Positions 11,344 through 19,119 are shown, numbered from the stretch's first letter. The stretch: 64,000 nt of DNA from DASTFY01 sp963829955 (GCA_963829955.1 CAWHKS010000018.1:62001-126000), one strand, 5' to 3'. The notes: generated by a model not told the origin, from the letters alone. A program made the numbers and translations.

Positions 11344-11820
11344 TCAGGCGGCTGGTAGGGCAGCCCGGTAGCACTCGAGGATGTAGCCCCAACCGTCGGA
11401 GCCGCCGACCGAGGTCCGGATGGCGTCGCCGTCTGGGCCGTGGCGGTCGAACGCCCGGTGCTCGAGGTCAACGCGGGTGCGGTCGGCACTGACGGGCGTG
11501 AACGTGACGTCGACCTCACTGGCCCGGTCCGGATCGGGATCGAACTCGAAGCGGCGATCCAGGTGCCACGCGATCTGGAGCCGGCGAGGCGGGTCCCACG
11601 TCTGCACCCGGCCCCACTCGCACTCCGTGCCGTCGACCCCGACCTGGTAGCACCGTCCCCCTTCGGCGGGCTCTATGACCACGTCGCGAAGATCGGCGTC
11701 CACCACCCGGTGCTCGCGTGGCCACCACGCCGTCATGTGGACGAAGACCTCGAAGGCCCGGTCGACGGCCGCGTCGACCTCGACGGAACGCCGGACGCTG
11801 GTCGCGTACTGATCGATCAT
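11344..11820 (-). CDS. SRPBCC/AHSA1-family protein
   Basis: This 158-residue protein has the START-like AHSA1 fold: an N-terminal VEVDAAVDRAFEVFVHMTAWW helix region, the VGVDGTECEWGRVQTWDPPRRL strand block, and a C-terminal helix around GGSDGWGYILECY. Such proteins often bind hydrophobic ligands. It overlaps the upstream ArsR gene by ATGA at 11817-11820. ArsR/AHSA1 pairs of this kind are common in actinobacteria and are likely co-regulated. The ligand is unknown. Confidence 0.85.
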   Translation of the reverse strand: MIDQYATSVRRSVEVDAAVDRAFEVFVHMTAWWPREHRVVDADLRDVVIEPAEGGRCYQVGVDGTECEWGRVQTWDPPRRLQIAWHLDRRFEFDPDPDRASEVDVTFTPVSADRTRVDLEHRAFDRHGPDGDAIRTSVGGSDGWGYILECYRAALPAA

Positions 11821-12182
11821 CCTTGTCCCTTCCTTCGCGGGCGGCCGGGAGCGGCGGTACGGGCCGCAGTTGAACCGGGCTCGGCGGCCGCCGCCTGGAA
11901 ACCTTCGAGGGCGCGGGCCCAGAGCACATCGAGGTAACTACGCAGGAGCTCGAGACCCGCGTGGTCGAGCTGATACACGCGGCGCGTGCCCTCGGCGCGG
12001 TCGATCACGAGGTGCGCGTCCTTCAGCACCTTCAGGTGCTGGGAGACCGCCGATCGGCTCACGGGCAGGTCGCGGGCGAGCACGCCGACCGGCAGCGGCC
12101 CTTCGGCCAACCGCTCGACGATGAGCCGCCTGGTGTCGTCGCCCAGCACCTTGAGCGCCTCCGCATGATCGTTAGCTGTCAC
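11817..12182 (-). CDS. ArsR-family transcriptional regulator
   Basis: This 121-residue winged-helix regulator shows DDTRRLIVERLAEGPLPVG and the recognition helix SRSAVSQHLKVLKDAHLV, typical of ArsR. It lacks the cysteine-rich metal site of ArsR/SmtB members, so a metal-independent signal is likely. The start is a GTG at 12182-12180. A 13-bp perfect palindrome lies on the start codon, which suggests autoregulation. It is cotranscribed with the AHSA1 gene. Confidence 0.9.
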   Translation of the reverse strand: MTANDHAEALKVLGDDTRRLIVERLAEGPLPVGVLARDLPVSRSAVSQHLKVLKDAHLVIDRAEGTRRVYQLDHAGLELLRSYLDVLWARALEGFQAAAAEPGSTAARTAAPGRPRRKGQG

Positions 12183-12193
12183 TAACCGTTAGT
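12181..12193. promoter_or_regulatory. Palindromic operator over the ArsR start codon
   Basis: ACTAAC-C-GTTAGT is a perfect inverted repeat with 6-bp arms. It overlaps the GTG start of the ArsR gene. A second GTTAG/CTAAC pair is formed with bases 12173-12177, and a related half site lies near 12205. A winged-helix dimer binding here would block its own transcription or translation. The role is inferred from position and symmetry. Confidence 0.5.
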
Positions 12194-12260
12194 AGACACG
12201 AACGATTAGCCGCTGTCAACCAGACGATGACCATGACCCGCGTGCGGTAGGACCGCGGCC

Positions 12261-13190
12261 GTGATCTCGCCCGTCGCCGTCCCCGAGCTCGTCCGGCAGC
12301 GGGCGACGGCAAGCGGGGCTGCCGGGCAGCGTTGGCTGGACGGGTTGCCCGAGATCGTGGCCGACCTCGCCGGGCGATGGGATCTCGACCTCGGAGACCC
12401 CTTCCCGGGTGGAACGGCGTCCCTCGTCCTGGCCGCGCACGACGGCTCCGGTCGGGAATGCGTCCTCAAGATCGCTATGACGCTCGATCCGAAGGACGCG
12501 GAGCTCTTCCGCCGGAGCGTCCTGGTACACGAGCTCGCGGCCGGCGAGGGGTGCGCCGAACTCCTCCGATACGACGCGGGCACGCCGTCCATGCTCCTGG
12601 AACGGCTCGGACCGAACCTCCACGACCTGGAGGTCCCGGTGGTCGGCGTGCTGGAGGCGATCGTCGCCACGCTCCGCTCGTTCTGGCGACCAGTGGCCGA
12701 TGACTGCGACCTGCCCACCGAGGCGGATCAGGCCGAGTGGCTGGCCGGCCACATCACGGCGACGTGGGAGAGACTCGGTCACCCGTGTCCGCAGGAGGTG
12801 ATCGACCGGGCGTTCGTCTACTGCGAGGAACGAGCATCGGCCTTCGACCCCTCAGCGTCCGTCCTGGTGCACGGCGACGCCCACGGCTGGAACACGCTCT
12901 CGGCCGGAGGCCGGGCGTTCAAGTTCGTCGACCCCGAGGGACTCCGGTCGACGCGCGCGCACGATCTGAGCGTGCCGATGCGGGAGTACAACGAACCGCT
13001 GCTGGCGGGCGACACGCCGAGGCTGGTGCGCCGGCGCGCCGAGCAGTTAGCTGCATGGGCCGAGATCGATCCCGAGCCGGTCTGGCAGTGGGGTTTCATC
13101 GAACGGGTGTCGACCGGGCTTGCCAACCTTCGCGACTTCGAGGGCGACGCGGGAGCGGTGTTCCTCGAGGTCGCGGCACGCTGCCTCTGA
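12261..13190 (+). CDS. Aminoglycoside phosphotransferase-like kinase (APH(6)/streptomycin-kinase type)
   Basis: This 309-residue cytoplasmic kinase-fold protein shows LVHGDAHGWNTL (the HGDxHxxN catalytic loop) at about residue 205 and FVDPEG, the metal-binding D-P-E motif, about 20 residues later. These fit the streptomycin 6-kinase-like branch of the APH superfamily. The physiological substrate may be an aminoglycoside, a sugar or another metabolite, and resistance should not be assumed. It diverges from the ArsR gene; the space between them holds the ArsR operator. The start is GTG with TAGGAC 7 nt upstream, possibly leaderless. Confidence 0.82.
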   Translation: MISPVAVPELVRQRATASGAAGQRWLDGLPEIVADLAGRWDLDLGDPFPGGTASLVLAAHDGSGRECVLKIAMTLDPKDAELFRRSVLVHELAAGEGCAELLRYDAGTPSMLLERLGPNLHDLEVPVVGVLEAIVATLRSFWRPVADDCDLPTEADQAEWLAGHITATWERLGHPCPQEVIDRAFVYCEERASAFDPSASVLVHGDAHGWNTLSAGGRAFKFVDPEGLRSTRAHDLSVPMREYNEPLLAGDTPRLVRRRAEQLAAWAEIDPEPVWQWGFIERVSTGLANLRDFEGDAGAVFLEVAARCL

Positions 13191-13208
13191 CGCCCTCTCT
13201 TCACTCGG

Positions 13209-13586
13209 TCAGCCCGGTTCGGAGAGGTAGAAGGTGTTGCCGTCGATGTCCTTGAACGAGAACATCAGCGGCACGCCGGGCCAGGCCAGCAGCTCGCCGA
13301 CGTCGACGCCCTGCTCCGTCATCGACGCGTGCTCGGCGGTGGCGTCCGTGGTGACGAAGCGGATGCCCGTGTCGACGCCGGCCGGCAGCTCATCCCCCGC
13401 GGCCACGATGGCGACGGAGACCGGCGAGCCCGGCGCCGCCACCTCGATCCAGCGGAAGCCTTCGCTGAGCTCGGCGTCCATCTGCTTCTCGAACCCCAGC
13501 TTCTCGACGAAGAAGGCCGAGCTACGGTCCTGATCGGCGGCGGGGATGGCGACCGTGCGGATGGTCGTGATGTTGGTCGTCGGCAT
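13209..13586 (-). CDS. VOC (glyoxalase/bleomycin-resistance fold) family protein
   Basis: This 125-residue protein has the paired beta-alpha-beta-beta-beta modules of the VOC superfamily: RTVAIPAADQDRSSAFFVEKLGFE at the N-terminus and MFSFKDIDGNTFYLSEPG at the end. The conserved D-x-D-G-N-x-F/Y-L tail supports the family. The start at 13586 is preferred over one at 13637 because AGGAAGGG lies about 6 nt upstream. The function within the family is unknown. Confidence 0.85.
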   Translation of the reverse strand: MPTTNITTIRTVAIPAADQDRSSAFFVEKLGFEKQMDAELSEGFRWIEVAAPGSPVSVAIVAAGDELPAGVDTGIRFVTTDATAEHASMTEQGVDVGELLAWPGVPLMFSFKDIDGNTFYLSEPG

Positions 13587-13674
13587 GATGTGACCCTTCC
13601 TGGTGCGCGTCGGTGCCGTCAGTGACGACGGGACCATGCGGAACTCATCGCACGAGTGCCACGCTGGCGAACGG

Positions 13675-14523
13675 TCAGGCCGTCACCGTGGTCGCGCTCT
13701 GGGCGTGTTCGACGCGGTCCTGAGCAGCAGCCGCGACTCGGCGTGTCTCCGCACGCCGCGCCATGAGCCGGGTGTTCGTATGGCTGGAATCGGACTGCAT
13801 CGAGCTCTCAGCGTAGAAGTAGTCCGTCACGGCGACCAGCGCCTGCTTCGGCACGGCAACGGCGTTCGGCGAGCCATGGGCCATGAGCGACCACGCCTCG
13901 TGGATCTGCGTAGTCAGGAATCGCTGGTTGCTCTGGGGGTCGACGAGGAACACCACACGCTCGATCGGGAACCGGTCGACGACACGCTGAAGCTCGTAGC
14001 GGGTGCCGGCGTTCTCCGGCCGGAAGCCGGACAGATCGAGGACGACGAGATCGACGCGTTCGAGCAACGTGTCGACGGCCGCCTTCCAGAACCCTCCGTG
14101 GCACAGGAGCGGGCACAGCGGGTAGCTGCCGTATCGGTCCCGGATGCGGATGGTTGCATGACCAACGTTCGAGTAACGGACGCGGCCCTTCGGCTCGACG
14201 TGGCCGGCTCGTCGTCCGCACTCTGCCAGGAGCCGCTCCCGGGAGGCGATGAACATGGCCGACACGTCGCCGGCGTCCCGCGCCGACCGCAGCTCGGCCG
14301 GCGTCACCGATGCCGCGCTGCGCAGGAAGTAGACGTAGCCGAACTCGCGCCACGCCCCCTCGACGAAGGTCCGGATGCGGGGTTGGTTCTCGAACAGGCG
14401 CAGGTAGGCGATCTGCAGGGGTGGCCGTCCGATCACGTTGCGGCCGGCCGAGACCCGTTGGAGCTTCACGCGCACCTTGGGCAGCTTCCCCGCCTTCACG
14501 AACGTCACGTCGAGGGGAGGCAC
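13675..14523 (-). CDS. Uncharacterised conserved protein, soluble C-terminal part of a split membrane protein
   Basis: This 282-residue product begins with PPLDVTFVKAGKLPKVRVKL and continues with LVVLDLSGFRPENAGTRYEL and RVVFLVDPQSNQRF. It looks like an alpha/beta domain with a GxRYELQRVVDRFP helix. I do not recognise a named family, but the arrangement 'two membrane helices, short linker, PPxDVTFVKAGKLPKVR' is one I recall in actinobacterial hypothetical proteins. Here the membrane part is in another frame (next entry), overlapping by 19 bp. Upstream of 14523 this frame has two stops near 14587-14592, so the break is between about 14505 and 14587. Confidence 0.6.
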   Translation of the reverse strand: MPPLDVTFVKAGKLPKVRVKLQRVSAGRNVIGRPPLQIAYLRLFENQPRIRTFVEGAWREFGYVYFLRSAASVTPAELRSARDAGDVSAMFIASRERLLAECGRRAGHVEPKGRVRYSNVGHATIRIRDRYGSYPLCPLLCHGGFWKAAVDTLLERVDLVVLDLSGFRPENAGTRYELQRVVDRFPIERVVFLVDPQSNQRFLTTQIHEAWSLMAHGSPNAVAVPKQALVAVTDYFYAESSMQSDSSHTNTRLMARRAETRRVAAAAQDRVEHAQSATTVTA

Positions 14524-14942
14524 GACTGCCCGCGCGGCGTGGGGAGCGACGCGGCCGTGTCGGGCAAGAACTGCAGGAGAGCGGGGTCATCAGACAGTCG
14601 CTCCACGGTGCGGGACGTGCGCCACCGACGGCCGTTGGTGATCGCGCCGATCAGGAAGAGGAACGCGAGGAAAGCGGCTACCCCGGCGACGATCAGCGGG
14701 ACCCGGTCAGTCACGGGTTCGTCAGGGCGCCACGCCTCCGGCCACGAGTCAGTGCGATAGACGAGCGCGGCGACGACCACCGCGAGGGCCAGGACCGCCA
14801 TGAAGATGCACCCAACGGTGGCCCCCGAGCGCGTGGGCTCGAGGCGAAGCACCCCCACCTGCCTCCACCCAGGTCGGTTCTTCCCCACGGCAAACCCCGC
14901 TCGCTCGACCGCGCCAAGCGCGACCGGCCGACGGTACCGCAT
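14505..14942 (-). CDS. Membrane-anchored N-terminal part of the split protein
   Basis: This part encodes two strong transmembrane segments, IFMAVLALAVVVAALVY and LIVAGVAAFLAFLFLIG. A cytoplasmic linker, TSRTVERLSDDPALLQFLPD, follows, and then the frame ends in TGA. The linker leads naturally into the soluble domain encoded one frame away. I read the two as one protein interrupted by a single-base indel. Two overlapping genes are possible. The ATG at 14942 is one option; an upstream start at 15077 would run through the tRNA-like fragment and is unlikely. Confidence 0.5.
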   Translation of the reverse strand: MRYRRPVALGAVERAGFAVGKNRPGWRQVGVLRLEPTRSGATVGCIFMAVLALAVVVAALVYRTDSWPEAWRPDEPVTDRVPLIVAGVAAFLAFLFLIGAITNGRRWRTSRTVERLSDDPALLQFLPDTAASLPTPRGQSCLPST

Positions 14943-14955
14943 ACCTCGGATCAGA

Positions 14956-14996
14956 TCGGTCGGCGCTGAAGGCTCGAGCCCGCGGGCCCCCTCCTT
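14956..14996 (-). repeat. Degenerate copy of the tRNA-Val 3' half
   Basis: The plus-strand words GGCGCTGA, GGCTCGA and CCCCCTCCTT occur in the same order and spacing as in the tRNA-Val gene at 17462-17493 and beyond, with one gap each way. I count roughly 33 matches over 42 aligned positions. It lacks the 5' half and cannot fold as a tRNA. It may be an older integration scar. Confidence 0.4.
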
Positions 14997-15015
14997 CTCT
15001 CGCGCCAGGACGAGC

Positions 15016-15384
15016 TCACCGCGGGAGCGGCTCCCACAGCTGCACGGCATTGCCCTCCGGGTCGCTGAGCTGAGCAAAGCGGCCGTTCGGGTAGATCTCG
15101 GCGTCGACCGTCACCTCGATGCCACTCTGCCGGAGCTGATCGACGACCGCGTCGAGATCGTCGACGCGCAGGTTGATGCCCCAGCCGTGCGCGCCCAGGT
15201 ATGGGCTCTCCGCCTGCTCGGGGCCGAACGGCGCGAAGACGGTGGGCCCGGCCGCCTGCTCCCAGACCGCCGCGTCGTAGCTCTGCGGTGGCGCCAGGAT
15301 CCCGAGGTGATCCGCGTACCAGCCGTTCAGCAGGTCGGGATCCTGGGCCTTGAAGAAGAAGCCGCCGATCCCATTCACATGTGC
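15016..15384 (-). CDS. VOC family protein
   Basis: This 122-residue single VOC-fold protein runs from MAHVNGIGGFFFKAQDP to FAQLSDPEGNAVQLWEPLPR. The D-P-E-G-N-x-V-x-L-W-E ending is typical of glyoxalase-like dioxygenase-superfamily proteins. A much longer open frame extends upstream to 15804, but its extra residues are low-quality and cross a tRNA-like fragment, so ATG 15384 is the likely start. The substrate is unknown. Confidence 0.82.
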   Translation of the reverse strand, partial: AHVNGIGGFFFKAQDPDLLNGWYADHLGILAPPQSYDAAVWEQAAGPTVFAPFGPEQAESPYLGAHGWGINLRVDDLDAVVDQLRQSGIEVTVDAEIYPNGRFAQLSDPEGNAVQLWEPLPR

Positions 15385-15439
15385 CATGTCCCCAGCATCA
15401 CACCCCTGCCCATCTGTCCCATGCGTGCCTGTCAGCGGG

Positions 15440-15470
15440 TGGTGCGCGCTGAGGGGCTCGAACCGCCGAC
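15440..15470 (-). repeat. Partial direct copy of the tRNA-Val 3' end (candidate att site)
   Basis: This 31-base stretch matches the 3' end of the tRNA-Val gene (17462-17492) at 29 positions without gaps. It includes the complement of the CCA end and the word GCGCTGAGGGGCTCGAAC. The 5' half of the tRNA is absent. It lies in the same orientation on the 3' side of the intact tRNA, which is where the distal att repeat of an integrated element is expected. Confidence 0.6.
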
Positions 15471-15537
15471 GGGGCCCACAGACTGTGATGGAGGTTTTCG
15501 AGCAGGGCCCACGTTCGGGTGACGTAACGTGCGCATC

Positions 15538-15808
15538 GTGGACGTCTCCCGGCGACCGGACCTGGACGACTATCTGCGCCGCACAGCCTCGGGCGAACTG
15601 CTCTGGACACTGCACGGCACCGTCTACGAGGCTCACGACGACCACGAGACGCTGACCTTGCACCGCGAGCACCGCGTGCTTCACCTCACGATGAACGCTC
15701 GATGGCACGGCGCGCGTGTCGGCGACCGTTCGGTCTGCGGATGCCCCTGAGGATGAACGCGAGAAGTGGGAGCAACTCATGGCCCTGGTCGAAACGCAGG
15801 CCATCTAG
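15538..15808 (+). CDS. Small uncharacterised protein, frame-broken
   Basis: The start GTG at 15538 has TAACGT 7 nt upstream, a leaderless-type -10. The frame reads DVSRRPDLDDYLRRTASGEL and onward to HLTMNA, then leaves good coding sequence. Removing one C near 15700 continues it as DGTARVSATVRSADAPEDER, then KWEQLMALVETQAI and TAG at 15806-15808, about 89 residues in total and acidic at the C-terminus. Uncorrected, the frame stops at 15750. I do not recognise the family. The natural-looking continuation is the only evidence for the corrected reading. Confidence 0.4.
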
Positions 15809-15901
15809 TAGTTCGCGAATGGTCGATCTGGGAACCCAGGGGGTGGCCTGCTCGGCAGCGGGGCGCCCGCCCGCCTAGCTGGTGTCCTCCCGGCAAGACC
15901 G

Positions 15902-16792
15902 TCAGCCGAGGAAGCGGTTGACGAAGGTCTGGGCGGCCGCGGTGTCAACCCGCCAGGAGTAGTCAGCGCCGTGGCACGTGGCACTGGGGCCGTACGACAC
16001 CACCGCGACGACCCGGTTCGTGTTGTTGACGAAGACCGGTCCGCCCGAGTCGCCGAAGCACGAGCCGCCGCGGCCGCCGACGTCGCTCGGGTTGTTGAGC
16101 GTGTGCAGGTTGCCGCCGGCGGACTGGTTGCCGTTGAGCTCGACGATGCGCGAGGTCGACTTGAAGCGCGACTCGATGTCCATCGGCCTCGGCTGGATGG
16201 CCTGGATTCCATAGCCGACCGTCTCGACGAGAGCGTCGTTCGGTGCGGCGGTTGCGACGAGCTGCTCGGCCGTGCCGAGCGCAGCCAGTCGCCCGTACCT
16301 GCTCATCCGCGTGGCGTGCTTCAACTCGACCACACCGACGTCATGGTTGACCGGGAAGTCGGCGAAGTTGTCGTAGTCGGGATGCGGATACGCCGTGCCG
16401 CGCGTGTACGCGCTGTTCTGGTTGAGCCACGAGCTGCGCGCCGCGTACAGCGCCTCTTCTGTGGGGTAGTCAGCCCGGGCCGGCCAGCCCTTCAGGACCT
16501 CCTGCTCCTGGAACGTGACCCACACGTCGGTCCCACCACTCGTGCCCGGGCTGACCTGGCCCTTCGTCCCGATGCCGTACGTGCAATGGGCAGCCGTCAG
16601 GAACGTGCTGGCGTCGAGCAGCGTCCCGCTGCAGCTGAACCAGCCCGGCTCGCCCGGGTCGAAGAAGATCATGAAGCCGACGTACGGGTGCTCGCCGGCG
16701 TCGGGCTGGCCGTACGTGATGGCGCCCGCCGGAGCGGCGGTCGCGATCACCAGGGCTACGGCACCAAAGACCGCAAGCTTGAGTCGCCTCAT
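15902..16792 (-). CDS. Secreted trypsin-like serine protease (S1 family)
   Basis: This 296-residue protein begins with a signal peptide (MRRLKLAVFGAVALVIATAA, then PAGA). It has the chymotrypsin-fold catalytic triad: His in TFLTAAHCTYG, Asp in NHDVGVVELKH, and Ser in SCFGDSGGPVF. The short activation-like N-terminus ITYGQPD follows the cleavage site directly. It should act outside the cell. It sits alone between the two tRNA-Val-like repeats and so could be cargo of a decayed integrated element. No chaperone or inhibitor gene is adjacent. Confidence 0.9.
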   Translation of the reverse strand: MRRLKLAVFGAVALVIATAAPAGAITYGQPDAGEHPYVGFMIFFDPGEPGWFSCSGTLLDASTFLTAAHCTYGIGTKGQVSPGTSGGTDVWVTFQEQEVLKGWPARADYPTEEALYAARSSWLNQNSAYTRGTAYPHPDYDNFADFPVNHDVGVVELKHATRMSRYGRLAALGTAEQLVATAAPNDALVETVGYGIQAIQPRPMDIESRFKSTSRIVELNGNQSAGGNLHTLNNPSDVGGRGGSCFGDSGGPVFVNNTNRVVAVVSYGPSATCHGADYSWRVDTAAAQTFVNRFLG

Positions 16793-17232
16793 CGAGCCCT
16801 CCTCTGCCGCCGGAAACCTCGCCTCCGGCGTCCGTTCACCGTGCAGGCAGCCTAATCCCGCTCAGCACGCCGCTCGAGTTCGACCCCCCGGTCGGGCACG
16901 GTCGCCTGTGCCGTACTCGGCGTCCGAGCCCGGGCGCGTTGCCATGAGGAGGAGACGGGCCAGCCGCACAGAGCGGCCGAGCGGTGTGCAACCACCGCCC
17001 GGCCCGAGGCAACACCTCGTGAGAGAGGTGCTGACCCATGCCAGACGATAGGTCCGCCATCGTTGCCGTCACGCCGGTACGAACCCGGTGACCGGCGTCG
17101 AGCAGCTCGTGATCGAGTACGCCGACGGTTTGCAGCAGGTGCAGGGGCCCGGTCCGAGAGTCGTGAGCTTGCCGACCGTGCCGGGCTCGACCACCGGGAG
17201 GACGGCCCTGTCGGGCTCACCCGTTGAAGCCG
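16793..17232. other. Intergenic region with no supported gene
   Basis: Short open frames exist on both strands, but none has a recognisable domain, a good start or normal composition. The upstream region of the protease on the minus strand presumably holds its promoter, though I see no clear one. The segment lies inside the interval bounded by tRNA-like repeats. Confidence 0.4.
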
Positions 17233-17397
17233 ATGGTGACCGACCGTCTCACTCTCACCCTGCTCGCTGTGCGGCCCGATGGTGCGAGCGCTCTTGTTCT
17301 GGGCCTCGAGGGACAGGCGCTACCAGCGCCCAAGTTCGCCGATGAGCGCTTTACCTTCGACCGGCCGCCGGTCGCTGCCGCCATGATCCGCCCCTAG
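17233..17397 (+). CDS. Small 54-residue ORF, possible N-terminal fragment
   Basis: Reading from ATG 17233 gives MVTDRLTLTLLAVRPDGASA, then LVLGLEGQALPAPKF, ending at TAG 17395-17397. The beta-strand-like opening and GC-rich third positions resemble the N-terminus of a larger enzyme, so this may be a truncated gene. It lies 64 bp from the 3' end of tRNA-Val, inside the possible integration scar. I cannot name the family. Confidence 0.3.
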   Translation: MVTDRLTLTLLAVRPDGASALVLGLEGQALPAPKFADERFTFDRPPVAAAMIRP

Positions 17398-17461
17398 TTA
17401 GAGATTGAGAGAGCGGTGCGGTCCCCAGCAGTAGCAGCCACCTAGCGGTATCTACCTGCGT

Positions 17462-17538
17462 TGGTGGGCGCTGAGGGGCTCGAACCCCCGACCCCCTCCT
17501 TGTAAGGGAGGTGCTCTAGCCAGCTGAGCTAAGCGCCC
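17462..17538 (-). tRNA. tRNA-Val (anticodon TAC)
   Basis: On the minus strand the sequence folds as a complete cloverleaf. The acceptor GGGCGCT pairs with AGCGCCC, the D-arm is GCTC/GAGC, the anticodon stem CCTCC/GGAGG holds the loop CTTACAA, and the T-arm GGGGG/CCCTC (one G-T pair) holds the loop TTCGAGC. The anticodon TAC reads the valine codon GTA. The CCA end is encoded (TGGT at 17462-17465 gives ACCA). Two partial copies of its 3' end lie to the left. Confidence 0.95.
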
Positions 17539-17752
17539 GACGCGGACGAGAGGTCCGCCCGGGAAGCGGAAAGCCTACTGCCGGGGGTCCGCGGCGCGGC
17601 CGAAGATGTTCCATCCGCAAGCATGCACGCCAGATTGCGGAAACCGGCACGAGAGGCGAACGCGCCCGGCTGGAACGACCCGACAACGCCGGACCGCGGA
17701 CGACGACGGCTGGACGAGGGCCGCAACCCGCCCACGGGCTAGACCTGCGGCG

Positions 17753-18346
17753 ATGCTCGGCCGGTTCGTGGCGACGTTCGTGGCCGTGTTCCTGGCCGAG
17801 CTGCCCGACAAGACGATGGTGGCCACGCTCGTGCTCACCACGACCTACCGACGGGCGTTCTGGGTGTGGCTGGGCGCCGCGGCAGCGTTCCTCGTCCACG
17901 TGACGATCGCCGTGATCGCCGGCGACCTGCTGAACCGCTTGCCGGACCGGCCGGTCAAGGCCGTGGTCGCGGTGCTCTTCGCGGTCGGGGCGATCGTCCT
18001 GTGGCGTCAGCGCGGCGAGCCGGTCGACCCGGACGAGGAAGAGGAACAGCTGCACCTCCACGCGGCCACCTCGCCGGTACGCATCTGCGGCATCGCGTTC
18101 ACAACTCTGCTCCTGGCCGAGATCGGTGACCTGACCCAGCTCACCATCGCCAGCCTCGCCGCCTCCAGCGGCCAGCCGGTGCCGGTGTTCTTCGGTGGGC
18201 TGCTGGCGCTCTGGACCGTGGCGGCCATCGCCGCGGCCAGTGGCTCCGCCATCCTCAAGCGGATCCCGGTGCGGACCGTGCGGACCGGCGCCAGCATCGT
18301 GTTCGCGCTGCTGGCCGTCGTCACGTTGGTGGAGGCCGTGGCCTGA
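17753..18346 (+). CDS. GDT1/TMEM165 (UPF0016) family cation transporter
   Basis: This 197-residue integral membrane protein has about six helices. It carries two copies of the family signature E-x-G/P-D-K/x-T: AELPDKTMVATLVL in the first half and AEIGDLTQLTIASL in the second. Members move Mn2+ or Ca2+ in exchange for protons; bacterial MneA-type proteins export manganese. The acidic central loop DPDEEEEQLHLH may be cytoplasmic. ATG 17753 starts directly at the first helix; a longer frame upstream is arginine-rich and unlikely. Confidence 0.9.
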   Translation: MLGRFVATFVAVFLAELPDKTMVATLVLTTTYRRAFWVWLGAAAAFLVHVTIAVIAGDLLNRLPDRPVKAVVAVLFAVGAIVLWRQRGEPVDPDEEEEQLHLHAATSPVRICGIAFTTLLLAEIGDLTQLTIASLAASSGQPVPVFFGGLLALWTVAAIAAASGSAILKRIPVRTVRTGASIVFALLAVVTLVEAVA

Positions 18347-18354
18347 GCAGCAGC

Positions 18355-19119
18355 TCAGAACGACACCCGCGCCTCCACGAGCTCGGTCAGCAACGACGAC
18401 GTCGCCGCGGCGACCGGCGTGCGCTTCTCGGTGGCGTCGCGCAGCACGAGGTCCCGGGAGAACGCGTCGACGACGTGCGCGCCGGCCTCCCGGCAGATCA
18501 ACATCCCGCCCAGGAAGTCCCAGACGCCGTGCGCGTTGCGGCTGCAGTCGATGTAGCCGTCCAGCACCCCGCAGGCCACCGCGCACAGGTCGAGCGCCGC
18601 CGCCCCCAGCGCCCGGTACTGCCGCCAGCCGAGCCACCGCGGCGGGAAGCCGGACAGGCCGACGAGCGCGTCCCCGACCGTTGCGCATCTGGACGGTGTG
18701 ATGGGCGAGCCGTTGCGCATGGCCCCCTCACCCCGCCGGGCCTCGAAGCGGTCACCGGTCACGACGTTGATCACGAGAGCGGCCAGCGGTCCCTGCTCAT
18801 CGAGCGCGCACAACGACGTCGCGAACCACGGGATGCCGTGGGCGGCGTTGGTGGATCCGTCCAGCGGATCGACCACCACGAGCAGCGGCCGATCCGCGTT
18901 CCGCAAGCCGCTCTCCTCCGACAGCACCCCCGCGCCACCCCGCTCCAGCACAACCAGCGCGGCGGCGTCGGCGGCCAGGTCCGAGTGGTGCTGGCCGGCT
19001 CGGGTACCCGCGAGCCCCCAGTCGTCCAACGATCCCAGGGCGGCGCGGATGGCGGCCGCCGTCTCGTCGAGGAGGGCTGCGGCGGCCGACCCCGTCGGTT
19101 CGCCACTCCCCCGCGCCAC
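18355..19119 (-). CDS. Inositol monophosphatase family protein
   Basis: This 254-residue Mg2+-dependent phosphatase has the metal-binding motif DPLDGSTN, an upstream Glu in GVLSEESG, and the C-terminal GVWDFLGGMLICREAGA (WDxxxG). These fit inositol-1-phosphatase, fructose-bisphosphatase-like and histidinol-phosphatase enzymes of the same fold; the substrate cannot be assigned. It ends 9 bp from the GDT1-type gene, in convergent orientation. Confidence 0.87.
   Translation of the reverse strand: MARGSGEPTGSAAAALLDETAAAIRAALGSLDDWGLAGTRAGQHHSDLAADAAALVVLERGGAGVLSEESGLRNADRPLLVVVDPLDGSTNAAHGIPWFATSLCALDEQGPLAALVINVVTGDRFEARRGEGAMRNGSPITPSRCATVGDALVGLSGFPPRWLGWRQYRALGAAALDLCAVACGVLDGYIDCSRNAHGVWDFLGGMLICREAGAHVVDAFSRDLVLRDATEKRTPVAAATSSLLTELVEARVSF

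Noticed and set aside
12261..13190. Calling the APH-like kinase an antibiotic-resistance gene.
   Set aside because: The fold is shared by many metabolic kinases, and neither context nor motif detail supports resistance.
14956..14996. A second functional tRNA gene.
   Set aside because: Only 3'-half-like sequence is present. It cannot form the acceptor or D arms.
15016..15804. A 262-residue version of the VOC protein.
   Set aside because: The extra N-terminal residues run through a tRNA-like fragment and lack VOC features. ATG 15384 gives a complete domain.
16836..17345. Open frames on both strands between the protease and tRNA-Val.
   Set aside because: They lack recognisable domains, good starts and natural composition.
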